Shown in pieces: positions 11,901 through 23,240 of a stretch of DNA of 64,000 nucleotides (positions are counted from its first letter, which is position 1; each line of letters opens with the position of its first letter). Under the pieces are notes generated by a model. That model was given only the letters and a program-made list of their open reading frames with translations, was not told the DNA's origin and ran no database searches. Location of the stretch: assembly GCF_020379485.1 (NCBI RefSeq), contig NC_063436.1:28270423-28334422 (forward strand), given 5' to 3'. The position numbers and the translations under genes are program-made. This DNA is from Brassica napus. Its lineage: Eukaryota > Streptophyta > Magnoliopsida > Brassicales > Brassicaceae.

Positions 11901-14712
11901 ACATCATATTCTTTAAAAAAAATACACCCGCACGGGCGTGCGGGTCAAAATATAGTTAGTTATTATAATATTTACAAAAGGACTTAATATTATGTATTTA
12001 CAAAAATGTTTAAAAGAAAATCATTTTACCTGTAATAATAATGACTGGTTAGTGAAAATCAAATTTTAACTAACAATGTGACCTAACGTTTTACCCGACG
12101 TGATAAAATCAGAAAACAATGTTTAAACTGCAAGTCTGCAGCGGTCCAAATAAATAATGGAATGATTCTAAGACCGGTCCAGCTGATGTACCAGTTATTA
12201 TTGTTAGCAATTAACTCTAAATAATTTTCAGATGGCGAGGAGGGAAACTCCTCAGACTGGACAAGCTACATGTGAAGATGTTATGGCAGAACAACATCGT
12301 TTTCGTCATCATCATCATGCATCACCCTCAGCAACACCAAATCATGGGGCTCATGATCATCACCATCCTCAACATCATCATCAGCAACAACAACGGCATC
12401 ATGCATTCAACATAAGCCAGCCTACACATCCAATATCAACCATCATTTCTCCATCCACGTCGCTTCACCATGCCTCCATTAATATCCTTGACGATAATCC
12501 TTATCATGTTCATAGAATCTTGCTCCCTAATGAAAATTTCCAGGTACGGTAATTATTCTTTTGTATCTCTCTTTTTAACATTTTAGAAAATTCCATTTAT
12601 ATTTATTATTTATGTGTGTTCACACCCTCCATAATAATTCATTGATTTAAGTGAAAGTTACAGTTTCATGAAAATTACCAAGTTAGCTGGAATATCACTA
12701 TAGAATCAAAATGAAATTACTTTATGTTACTACTGGTTTAGGAGTGATGCCCCCTATCAATTTATTATGAGGATTGTAAAAGTAAGATAATTATTTATAA
12801 ATAGAATTACTTATTTAGATGTTTTTATTGTGTTCTTTCACACTCACATATATATGCATGTGTGTGTAATTTTATTAAGTAGTAGAAAGCGGTTCTTGCA
12901 CATGTTAGGTTTTGAAGATACTTGCATGCATGTGACTTAACAATGATGGGACTACATAAGCATGCAAGTTGGGTTCTACCAGAATCGATTATGACAAATA
13001 AAGTATGTATAAGATAATGATCTAGAAAAGAAAATTAAAATGCAATGTCTAATATATAAGTATGCTTGATTTAGTCTTCTTAAGACGTGTCTAACTACTA
13101 TCCATTATCCAAAGGCCAACAAAAGGTAAGTCACTTTTTAGTGTCAGCCAAACTAAAAACAAGTAGGAAACAAATGTGGTATTTGGTAATGAAGAGACAA
13201 GATGATTAATTTTAATGTTCTATGATAATTTTCTTATTTTCTCAAATAATATTTTTCCTGAAATGACTTTTGACTTTTTGACTGAACAAGATCCAACAAC
13301 AACATCAAGAAGGAGAAGAAGAACATAATGATGGGAAGATGGGAGCAAGGTCAGCTTCTGGACTGGAAGAACTCATAATGGGCTGCACTTCTTCTACCAC
13401 TCATCATGATGTAAAAGATGTAAGTAATTAATCCCTTTTTGACTCTTAATTTCATAGGAAACACCTCTTTTTTTTACCATCATGAGTATAAAGCAAAACA
13501 AGTATATACATAATACATATATATATATATATATATATATATTAATTAGTATATTAGATATATAATTTTGTAACTTTAGTATAAATGTCATGCATAATGT
13601 AAGATGTTGTAGTCATCATACAAGTGAAAATGACTAAAATCGATAGTAAATAAATGTTTTCGTATTGAGAGTAGTCTTGCATTCTCGGTTGAAATGTAGG
13701 TTCCGTAAAGATGAAAAACAAATATTTAAAATAATAAATATCTTAACAAACAGTAATTGGTCGAAGAATCTATATCACATTTGAATAAAAATGGAGAATC
13801 CTTATAAAAAAAATCTGTTCATTTATTTATATTTCTTTCTAAGTACTGCGTAGGAAGTATATTTAAGACTACATATATTCTTTTTTTTTAGTTTATTCTT
13901 TACTTAATTGGAAAGAGTTAATACCGAGTAAAATAAACAAAACCAGAAAAGAAAAAGAAAGAGAGGTGTTTTTGCTTTTGTCATAGTTTGCTTTTTTGTA
14001 ACCTATAAATTATTACTCAATAGAAAATTTGCAGATTCTTTTCTTCTCCTTTTTAAACATTTTAAACTAATTACGAAGGCAATGATGGTATATTTATACA
14101 TATGTGAATATATATAAATATTATAATGTCTTTTTTCATGCGCGTACCTCGCGAAACAAGTTCGGTAATATGCATTAGTAGATTTCATTGTGTGTTCTTG
14201 TGGGGGACAGCATGTCTGCATTCCCTTTTTTTAAATCCGTCTTATATAATGGAATGTCCTTATTTACATATACAAGTATTTACAAATTGTAAATATAGGC
14301 CTGTAATTCATTAAAAAATAAGTAGTCATACTATATGCCTAGCTAGTTGTGAAATGCTAGCTTGGTAGACTTGGTTTAATATTTATTGATCTGATTCCGG
14401 TTCAGGTCTATTTGGTTTAGAAAGAAAATCAAAGTGAGTTAGTTCAGTTTGGTTTAAGTCGGTCAAACTAATCCAATTTGTTTCTAACTAAACCAAATGA
14501 GATGAACTTAGTTCACATATGGATGCTGACACTAACCTACTTATATATTTATTTATTGATAATATGTATGTATGTATGTATATATTGAGAAACAATTTTG
14601 ATTGGTGCAGGGATCATCATCAATGGGGAACCAACAAGAAGCAGAATGGTTGAAGTACTCAACGTTTTGGCCAGCCCCTGGCTCTTCTGACAATCAAGAT
14701 CATCATGGGTAA
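8938..14712 (+). CDS. NAC075: NAC-domain transcription factor (NAC075 ortholog)
   Basis: Nuclear DNA-binding transcription factor; Arabidopsis NAC075 is linked to flowering time, senescence and activation of the vessel regulator VND7. Exons are 8938-9063, 9350-9530, 9905-10545, 12232-12543, 13291-13419 and 14611-14712, all in phase, giving 496 residues. A short N-terminal extension with [16 protein letters not shown] precedes the NAC domain at about residues 43-220, where [31 protein letters not shown] and SKIFYQT are visible. The C-terminal half has Gly-rich runs (about 240-260) and a His/Gln-rich tract (about 341-375), and ends [17 protein letters not shown]. The ATG at 8938 is chosen because it matches the recalled N-terminus. 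Intron 3 is enlarged by a candidate Helitron, and intron 1 ends in two adjacent acceptors. Confidence 0.93.
9347..9352 (+). promoter_or_regulatory. NAGNAG tandem splice acceptor, NAC075 intron 1
   Basis: The intron ends TAGCAG just before GATTGGG. Use of TAG (9347-9349) keeps a CAG codon and gives Lys-Pro-Gln-Asp-Trp. Use of CAG (9350-9352) drops that Gln. Both keep the frame, at the start of the NAC domain. Confidence 0.6.
10859..11955 (+). mobile_element. Candidate non-autonomous Helitron in NAC075 intron 3
   Basis: The 5' end is TCTATATTATTAAAGTTG, beginning with TC as Helitrons do and like recalled Arabidopsis/Brassica termini. Near the 3' end is a perfect 9-bp hairpin at 11926-11945 (ACCCGCACG, loop GG, CGTGCGGGT), then CAAAATATAG followed by T. 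The last bases differ slightly from canonical CTAG. Flanking bases are A (10858) and T (11956), the expected A|T insertion site. No reading frame is present inside. Confidence 0.6.
13515..13545. repeat. AT microsatellite in NAC075 intron 5
   Basis: An uninterrupted run of TA dinucleotides about 25 bases long within the intron after exon 5. Confidence 0.8.
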
Positions 14713-17700
14713 TTGTGCATTTTTCCAATCTGATGATCATGACCCACATCACAAAAGGTTGTTACCATCAATATCTATCGTGATGGTCATGTCGTCATCA
14801 ACTTCATGACATCTCCATATCTATCGATCTTGGACAACCAAGTTATATAATGCATGATTTTTACATGGTGAAGCGGTTTTAAACAGCACCAAAAATCATA
14901 TGTTTTTGTTTGTTATATATTCAAGAGGATTTTGATATAAAAAGAATTTTAAAAGGGGAGGAAAAAAAAGAAACCAAAGTAATAAAAAGCATGAGAAAAG
15001 CTGTTATATTCCAAAGAGAAGAGGAAAAAGCAAAGAAAATTGCATGAAAATCATCAATAGTGCCATATAAAATTAGAGATCAAGTATGTCCATTATATAT
15101 TTATTTTAAAATTCGTTTCTTCTGTTATTTGAATTTCTTCTATTGTCTTTTTCTTTGTTTTATTATTTAGGATGAACTTAATAGTTTATTGTATTTTTTG
15201 TTTAATATACATATGCTGGTAAATAAAATTAATTACTTGTTACTAGGTTCCCTATATACTTCTTATGAGTTATTTTCTTCTTTTTTTCTTGGTTTTAATA
15301 TCAAGATTTTACAGCATTCAAAAGAGATATAACTTATTCTACCAATAACAAAAGGAATCTAAAACCGAAAAGGAAGATAAAGATTATCAGACAAATGAGA
15401 AATTACAAGATGAAAAATTACAAGCTAAGTAAAATTCAAGGAGAAAATGAGAGCCCTGACCCGTTACTGAGTAAGACACAAGTTGATTTCCTATGGAACG
15501 ATCAATGACTTGTTGGATTGCGTTTGGCGAAGAGGGGGCCGTCGTGAAAACTTTTAATAAGGTCTAACTAAAAAGGTTAATAGGAGAAGTTATTGCAAAG
15601 TCTAACAGTGGAAGAATAACGGATATATTTTTCTAAGATATAGTTAATTATATGTCGAAAATTAATATAAAGTTCATAAATTTCTAAAAATAGTACATTT
15701 TGTTTTAGTGAATTGTTGGTTTGAAGCAAGAGAGGGGGGGAGCTACACTAAGTGAACTAAAATATTGGCTCCCGTTTTGAAGATTTGAATTGTGGAATAA
15801 TGGAATCTATACCTAGAGAGTAAGAATTAATGTTATCTTACAAAAGCACTTGGCTATGTTTATGTTTGGTCTCTTTTATCTTTAATTTTGTCCATATAAA
15901 TATATATGTAAATTTACATTGCAACCTTCTTGGATGCTTTGTTCTATTTACATATATTCCATATTCCACTCATGTTCTAGCATATTATCAAATGACCCCT
16001 TTAACGGCCTAACTCATCCTTGGATAATATACATTGTAATTTTTCATCGTTATCACAAGTTCAAATGTTTTTATTTGGTTGCTTACTCCATTAATACAAA
16101 AATACAAACAGAGTTTGACAGAATTGTCTACTGTATTAGATTTTACAAAGAAATCAACCAACGTATATAATTTTATCAGTCGCAAGATTTCCTAGTTAGT
16201 TTCTCCAAGTTTATGTTGTGTTCATGGGATATTGGGAGAGCAAAAAGCAAAATCAACATGGGGAGATATTGATGAGACTTGTCCTTCTTTTGGCATGGTA
16301 AGATTCTTAAATTGGAATAAAGGAATAACCAGACAATATTTACCTTTATTTCTTCTTCTTTTTAACTCTTTTTGTTAACGAAGTATATACCTTTATTTCT
16401 TTCAATTGTTTTTTCTTTATTATAATATATTTTCTCTTTCGACAACTGGAATCCATTTTTTTCATTTTATATTTTGAACTCCTACTATATTCCACAAAAA
16501 CTTTTTACGTACCAGTATTCAATTTAATATAATTTTAATACTTCTCTATGCATAATTTTATATATTTAAGAAGCAAATTGCAGCTGTGTCCGTATCTGCA
16601 CCAGAAGATTTGAATCAGTTTATCATCCTTTTTATGTTTGTTCGTCTATGCGGACTCCGTGCATGGTTAAATGATCATTTTTCTGTTTGCTACTTTTTCA
16701 CTTACTATTAGTAAATGAATAAACGTAGCCATAAAAAAATGGGTATGAATATGAATATCTAACTTGTAATTTAATTTATTTCATATAATGTTTTCTTAGA
16801 TGAGTGCAAACGTAGTTAAGACGTTAAAAATTATAATGAAAACAACTGATATTTAATAGATCACAAACTCATGTGTCTCACAAAACATTTAAATACATAA
16901 TACATAGTATATATACATTGGAAAGGATAATATCAGTTTACCGTACCAATACTTGAATCTTATCGCCGATGCCTCCATGGAGACCCATTGTTAGGGCTGA
17001 GATTCCAGAATCCTACAGAGAACGACTGAAAACAACCATTAGCCTCATTATCAAGAAACCAAGACGAAGTCAATGCCAAACTCTATCGGACGCACCTCTT
17101 GTCGTGTATTAAAAGAAGACATTCTGCTACACAATTTGATCATAACGGTTCATACTAAACCGACAACCATATAATCAACACAAGTTTTGTCATTAATTGT
17201 ATATTGAAAAGAGACACATCCGGCACTCCACAATATAATTATACGGTGCCATAACTAAAGGATCGAGATGTAAACAAATCTACACATGACATCACCATGT
17301 GAGACTTCACACGCACCCCTCTTCTCCCGGATCCAAGCATGTATTCCTAATTGTCCCTCCCCCATGGCTAACCAACCATTAGGCTTCCTAGGAGCTGAGC
17401 TTCACAATAAACATAATGGGCCTACTACAGGCCTGATAATCCATTTTGAGTTTAGCATGTGCTTAGCCTACGTAGGCCCTCATGCGTGTTTTCTGCTGGT
17501 GAAAATGCGTCAAAATGGTATATGGAACTCTTATATTATACTTTCGAACATGTAAAAATGGTAGAGGAATAGTCTGAATCGGTGTCTTCTTTAAATTAGG
17601 TTAGCTTCGGTTGAAAAAAAAAAAGAATGGATATCTATTAGACGAGGGGAATATCAATATACTGTATTTTGTTGTCATGATCAATACCATTGTGTGCTAC

Positions 17701-18913
17701 TCTCTCTGTTTTAAAAAGATAGAATTTTTAGAAAAAAATTATTTCACAAAGATAGATATTTTATGTTTTTTTATGAAAAATTGTAAACTTCAAAATAATA
17801 ATTTATTTTATTAAATTACTATTAGTTAAAAGAGATTAAAAATTACAGAAAATAATACATTTATTATAGTGATTTAATATGTTTTTAATATGTGTGAAAA
17901 CACTAGAAAATTTATCTTTGAGAAAATATTGTTTTGTAGTGAATGTTTGGAAACCTACATTTTTGTTGTTTAGCTTGCTCAAGCAAATTAATTTATTGGT
18001 TCGAATATAAGTTTTTCTCTCAATAATTGCATTGAAAACTATTTGGATTAAATGCAGCCACGCATTAAAAAATATTGTTTGAATAGAGACATTTAAGCAT
18101 TTGTGTGCCACGCCATGTGATGCATTAAAAATTTATCACACTCAAAAAAAATATCTGTCCCACAAGTCAGCAACACTAGATTCACAGTCACAAGCTTTGC
18201 CTTTTCTATTTATATCCTCATCAAGATCCTGTTCATTTTTTTTCTCATTTATGAGAACATTCTTGGTTACTTCTGTTTAAAATATTCGCAATTAATTAGA
18301 ACATGTGGAATTTAAACCATATAATAATATTTTCAAAGAAGAGAATAAAAAGAAGTTCAAATTGACAAAATTGTTATTAGACTTATTTTGTATGGCTGTA
18401 AATTTCCAAATTGCATTCATTACGAACTGTTCTTGGGTCTCAACTAATGGAAGACAAATACTAGTTTCGTGCAAAATTACACTGATCAATGCAATCCAAT
18501 CAAATGACAGTTGTAAGAAGTCTCTTTCAACCATGTGATCTTAATATTCAACACTAAAATGCATATAATTCACTGGAATCAATAAAAATAGTGGAACAAA
18601 ATGCAAAAGAAGATGAACCCGTGATATGAGTAATGCAATCATAAGTTGAAAACAAACAGTAAACTCAAAGGCAAATATGACAAAACGACACAACGAACAA
18701 ATCAAAACTCTGTTTGATTATCTTGTCCACATTTTTTCCACATATCATCAATGCTTCTTCAACCACATTCACTCTGTAGCATAACCTCACTCTCTCTCTC
18801 ACACACACATTCACATAAACCTTACTAATCACTATTCATTCTCTTTCCTTAAGTGTCAACTCATAAAAAACCACAAAAACCTAACATTCTTTCAGCTTCT
18901 TGGTAAAAAAAAA
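14713..18913. other. Long intergenic region, no gene supported
   Basis: About 4.2 kb of mostly AT-rich DNA. From about 17699 the sequence CTCTCTCTGTTTTAAAAAGA looks like one end of a BraSto/Stowaway MITE, but no matching right end is seen. A less AT-rich island at about 17280-17480 holds an 89-codon frame with no recognisable domain. A 47-codon frame at about 16970-17113 is equally uninformative. The last 130 bases carry CT and CA tracts and probably the leader of the LRR gene. Confidence 0.45.
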
Positions 18914-20131
18914 ATGACAAAGAAGAAGAAAGACGACGACTTTAAGCTCCTCTGTTTGCTCTTGTTTCTAACTAGTTCGATTCAGACAGATGCTTCCTTT
19001 GGTGTAGGAGGCGGCGTTGGGGTCGGAATAGGCGGTGGTGTTGTCGGCGGCGGTGGAGTTTGGATTGGCGGCGGTAACGGGAACACCGTTCCAACAACAG
19101 CTCCAAACAGCGCGGTTTACAATGCTCTTCAAGCCTGGAAAGCCGCCATTACAGAGGATCCTTCCGGTGTTCTGAAGACATGGGTTGGTTCAGATGTTTG
19201 TTCTTACAAAGGGGTTTTCTGCTCTGGTCAGTCTATAACCGCCATAGATCTTAACCATGCAAATCTCAAAGGCGTCCTCGTGAAAGACCTCGCTTACCTC
19301 TCCGACCTCAACATTCTTCATCTCAACAGTAACAGATTCTACGGCCAAGTCCCAGAGTCCTTCAAAGACTTGGACTCTCTCCAGGAGCTTGATCTCAGCA
19401 ACAATAGACTCTCAGGTCCTTTCCCGTTAGTCACAATCTACATACCAAACCTGGTTTACCTCGACCTCCGGTTTAATAGCTTCTCAGGGTTCCTCCCTGA
19501 AGCTCTCTTCAACAAGAGACTAGACGCTATCTTCCTCAACAACAACCAATTCGAAGGAGAGATCCCCGGGAACCTCGGAAACTCTCCTGCTTCTGTGATC
19601 AATCTCGCTAATAATAAATTCTCCGGCGAGATTCCGACGAGTTTCGGCCTCACCGGTTCGAGAGTGAGAGAGGTTCTGCTGTTGAATAACCAGTTAACCG
19701 GATGCATACCGGAATCTGTAGGAATGTTCTCGGAGATTGAAGTCTTTGACGTGAGCCACAACTCCTTGATGGGTCATGTCCCCGACACGATCTCCTGCCT
19801 GTCGGAGATTGAAATTTTGAATCTTGCTCACAATAGATTCTCCGGGGAGGTTCCTGACTTGGTCTGCTCGTTGAGGAGCCTGATAAACCTCACCGTTTCG
19901 TTCAATTTCTTCTCCGGGATTAGCTCCGAGTGCTCAAGAGTTAGCTTCGGGTTTGACTTCGCCGGGAACTGTATCCCCGGGAGAAACTCGCAGCGGCCGG
20001 AGCCTGATTGCTCTGGTTACTCCGGCGGCGCGATGAGCTGCTACAGGACGCCGTTGCAGCCTCTGGCTTGCGCTGCGATAAGCATCGGACTGAAAGAGAA
20101 GTTCAGTCGCTACACTTCGTCTAATCCATGA
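18914..20131 (+). CDS. Extracellular leucine-rich repeat protein, LRX/PEX-like without extensin tail
   Basis: Probably a secreted cell-wall protein. The single exon encodes 405 residues. A basic start and hydrophobic stretch (about 12-25) look like a signal peptide, followed by a Gly/Val-rich segment (about 30-57). An LRR N-cap contains ALQAWKAAITEDPSGVLKTW and a Cys pair. About nine LRRs of the LxxLxLxxNxxxGxxP type follow, for example LDSLQELDLSNNRLSGPFP, to about residue 330. The Cys-rich C-terminal cap holds NCIPGRNSQRPEPDC. Unlike true LRX proteins there is no Ser-Pro-rich extensin domain. This matches the protein I recall as At4g29240. The HAD phosphatase gene lies tail to tail 180 bases downstream. 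Confidence 0.9.
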   Translation: MTKKKKDDDFKLLCLLLFLTSSIQTDASFGVGGGVGVGIGGGVVGGGGVWIGGGNGNTVPTTAPNSAVYNALQAWKAAITEDPSGVLKTWVGSDVCSYKGVFCSGQSITAIDLNHANLKGVLVKDLAYLSDLNILHLNSNRFYGQVPESFKDLDSLQELDLSNNRLSGPFPLVTIYIPNLVYLDLRFNSFSGFLPEALFNKRLDAIFLNNNQFEGEIPGNLGNSPASVINLANNKFSGEIPTSFGLTGSRVREVLLLNNQLTGCIPESVGMFSEIEVFDVSHNSLMGHVPDTISCLSEIEILNLAHNRFSGEVPDLVCSLRSLINLTVSFNFFSGISSECSRVSFGFDFAGNCIPGRNSQRPEPDCSGYSGGAMSCYRTPLQPLACAAISIGLKEKFSRYTSSNP

Positions 20132-20310
20132 GTGTTAGTTTAAAGTTAGAAACCGTTGTATGTTTAGTTAAAGTTAGAAGCTTTTTGATTGTACCGTTGA
20201 AGTTGTTGATCACCCTCTTGTATTGGTGATTAGTGCATTAATCAAGGTTAAATAAATCATACATGAGTTGTTGTTGTTACTCAGTACATGAATGAGAACA
20301 CTAATGATCA

Positions 20311-21493
20311 TCAAGGAATGTAGTACATTGGGTTTGGGACTTTGAAAGAACGATCAGCCACGGCGAAGCCGAGAAGATCGCTCCATTGATCGCCGGTGTT
20401 GCCACGGATCTTGAAGCCTTTCTCGATCAACTTCGACCGCTGCTCGGACTTGTAGTTCGTAGCTGACTTCCCTTGATCTTCAGGACCTCTGCATTTTATA
20501 ACCAGCAAGCAATACTGCATTCTGTTAAAGGCCAAAGACGAAAAGAACAGAGCGTTTTGGTGTACTACTAGCTTTACCTCAAGAGGAGCCTTTCCCAACC
20601 GGAGTAACCGGCGTCTCGGAGATTAGTCTCGGTGACACTTCTTTGGTGCTCGTCTCGACCAGTTAGGAGAACGATGGTGAAACCGAGTTTCTTGAGAGCA
20701 TTGTACAGTCTCAAGCTCGCTTCAAAAGCTGGAGCTGTTCCTTCTACCACCCACTCGTTGAAGCTATTAGACTCAAACGGTTCAGACCTAAACCAATCCA
20801 AAACAATTCAATCAGTACGCCAAAACCGGTACAATAACAACAGAACCGGATAACCGGATTTACAAATCTAGTAAAACCGGTTCAAATGCGTAGACCATTC
20901 CAACAGATTCGGTTTGATGATATGATCAACCAGAAAAGAACTCAAATCGAACCGGAATCTTAAACAGAAAACCGAATCTAAATGCGGAGACCATATACGC
21001 TAACAGATTCCAGTTTGATATTATGATCAACAATCATCGGGACCGTTGATTTAAAACAGATTAATATCTAACGGCCAATAATAAAGAGATCGTACCCGTA
21101 ACCATGAGCCTTGTAGTAGTCTAAATTCGTGAGGAGCGTCTCGTCGATATCGAAGATCCAGACGTCCTTGCCGTCGCCGGAAACCTGAACCGTTTTCGCG
21201 AAGGCGAGCGCGTAATCGGCGATGACGCCGTAATCGGATGCGTACTGGTCTCCGTTGAGATAACCGGCGACGGAATCAACGCACACGGAGGGGATCACAT
21301 CCCAGGTGCCGGCGTTGTTGGTCTCCGCGGCCAACCTCCAGCTCTCGCAGTAAGTATCCGCGGCGGAGGAGCGAGATCCGTCGCTTCCCGGGAGCTTGAT
21401 GAAGGAGGTGCGGAGAGAGGTTGCGTGATTTGGTAAGAAGGTGAATAGAGTGAGGACGATGAAGGATATCGGAAGGCCACGAGGAGACGCCAT
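20311..21493 (-). CDS. HAD superfamily subfamily IIIB acid phosphatase (VSP-like)
   Basis: Secreted or vacuolar acid phosphatase family related to vegetative storage proteins. Minus-strand exons are 21493-21096, 20787-20578 and 20488-20311, in phase, encoding 261 residues. An N-terminal hydrophobic signal peptide (about 7-25) is followed by YCESWRLAAETNNAGTW and WIFDIDETLLTN. The DIDET motif at residues 115-119 supplies the catalytic Asp pair. VLLTGRDEHQR is HAD motif II, and GNTGDQWSDLLG holds the C-terminal acidic motif. The protein ends KVPNPMYYIP, typical of the family. It matches the gene I recall as At4g29260. No defect is seen. Confidence 0.92.
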
Positions 21494-22796
21494 TGGAGAG
21501 ATTGAGAGAGAGAGAGAGATTCTTTCGTTCAAAGAAAAAAAAAAGAGATTCTCCAAAATGGTTGGTTATTGGATTAAATATAGACTATAGTATAGTTTGT
21601 TTTTTTTTCCAACTAATTTTATTAGTAACGTGGAAGTCTAGTTTGATTACGAATTAATGTTTCTACACCAGGAGGTTTAGGTTCAAACCTCAGAAGACGC
21701 AAATTATGTAGATCATGAAGAAAAGAGTTACAAGAGGTCTTCAGCATGGTGCAAGAACGTATTATCGAACATGGATCTCATAGAGCGGCTCGGAACGATG
21801 GAATCAGACGTGCATTCTCATATGATGGTAGAATTGTCGGCTTTAGAATTGTCTATGTAATATTTGTTGTAATAGCATAATTAATCAGACGTTAATTCTT
21901 TTTTTCAGTTAGTACTCTCTTTTCTTGAAATCGTTTCATTAGCTTAATGACTATATATATAATATAGTTTTGATTTAGAATTATGTGTTTTTTTTCTCAC
22001 CTAGTTTTGCTAAATGATTTGATCGATAATTTGATATATAATATTGTTGCTTTTTTATTTTATTTTTGTCACCTAGTTGCTAAATGACATTTGTTCGATA
22101 CATAATATAGTTTGATATTGTATTTCTTTTTCTTCACCTAGTATCTGATGAAAACCTTCCGCAAAGTCGACACTCTAAATTGGTAAAAGGAATAAACCTT
22201 GCTGCTATGAAACCGTAAAGCTTCAAAAACAGGGAATGTGGAGTGATTGGTCGCACGAATGATGCAGAAGTCCTTCGATATCCAACTCAATGCCCTAGGA
22301 TATGACACACCTAGACAACAATGAGAATGATTCTCTGGATATGACGCACCAGGACGAATCAGTTTGATCTCTTGGATATGACGCACCAAGACGGATCGAA
22401 AAGATCAATGGATATTACACACCATTGAAAGAAAAGTGAGAATCACTCTCAAGGTTCCAAAAATAATCACTCAAAGCTTAATTTATTTCAATAGAGATTA
22501 CAACTTATTTATAGGAAACTAAACTTGCTCACAAAACTAGATATTTATTACATTGAAAATGATAAAACTAGTGCATGGAGGAGAGAGAGTGTTCTTGAAA
22601 CAAGCATTTCTTGCATGTAAGAGAGAGAAAGTTTTCATGCAATTAATCATCCAATTTTCGTCACTCCTTTTGGACAGCAAAGAAACCACTTGTTTATAAC
22701 TCTTTTTGGGCTAATAACTTGATAAAAGTGAGCTGGACATGTTACCTGATTATTTTCCATGTCCAAAACTTCATAAATCTGCCCAATATCACATCA
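21494..22796. other. Intergenic region with possible retroelement debris
   Basis: No gene. At 22298-22423 the 14-mer GGATATGACGCACC or a close variant occurs four times at 36-39 base spacing. Read on the minus strand, 22150-22790 has a TATA-like TTTATAAATA and an AATAAA-like motif, reminiscent of a long terminal repeat, but no partner, primer-binding site or coding region was found. Confidence 0.35.
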
Positions 22797-22811
22797 CACT
22801 ACAAGAAAACA

Positions 22812-23140
22812 GCGGTTTTCTGACGGACGTTCCGACGGAAAACGAAATCCTCGGAAAATCCCGAGGAATTTCCGAGGATATTCCGAGGAAACACAAAATT
22901 TGGTTTCCTCGGAATTTCCTCGGAATATACCGACGGAATTCCGAGGAAATATCATTCCGTCGGAATATTCTTTTGGAATACCGAGGAAAATTGTATTCCT
23001 CGGAAAAAATCGATGAATTCCGAGGAAATATTATAGACGTTAGAGAGCCGTTGGGAGATTTTAAAAATTCCGAGGAAATTCCGACGAACTAGCCGTTGAC
23101 ATCGGAATTCCGTCGGAATTTCCTCGGTCTGTCGGAAGGA
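22812..23140. repeat. 5' subterminal repeats of the CACTA element
   Basis: Repeated short units in both orientations, such as TTCCGAGGAAA, TTCCTCGGAA and TTCCGTCGGAA. In this class such units serve as binding sites for the element's own DNA-binding protein. Confidence 0.85.
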
Positions 23141-23240
23141 TTTTAACTATAAATACAAGCACCCCTCTTCCTCTTCATTCATTCCATATCTTCATCCTCC
23201 CTCTCACTCTCTTTACACACGAATTTGATTCATAAAAAAC

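Noticed and set aside
17286..17555. 89-codon open frame in a GC-richer island upstream of the LRR gene
   Set aside because: No domain, no signal, no exon-intron context, and the frame is not clearly coding in composition.
19456..19761. 101-codon minus-strand frame
   Set aside because: Antisense shadow of the LRR repeats.
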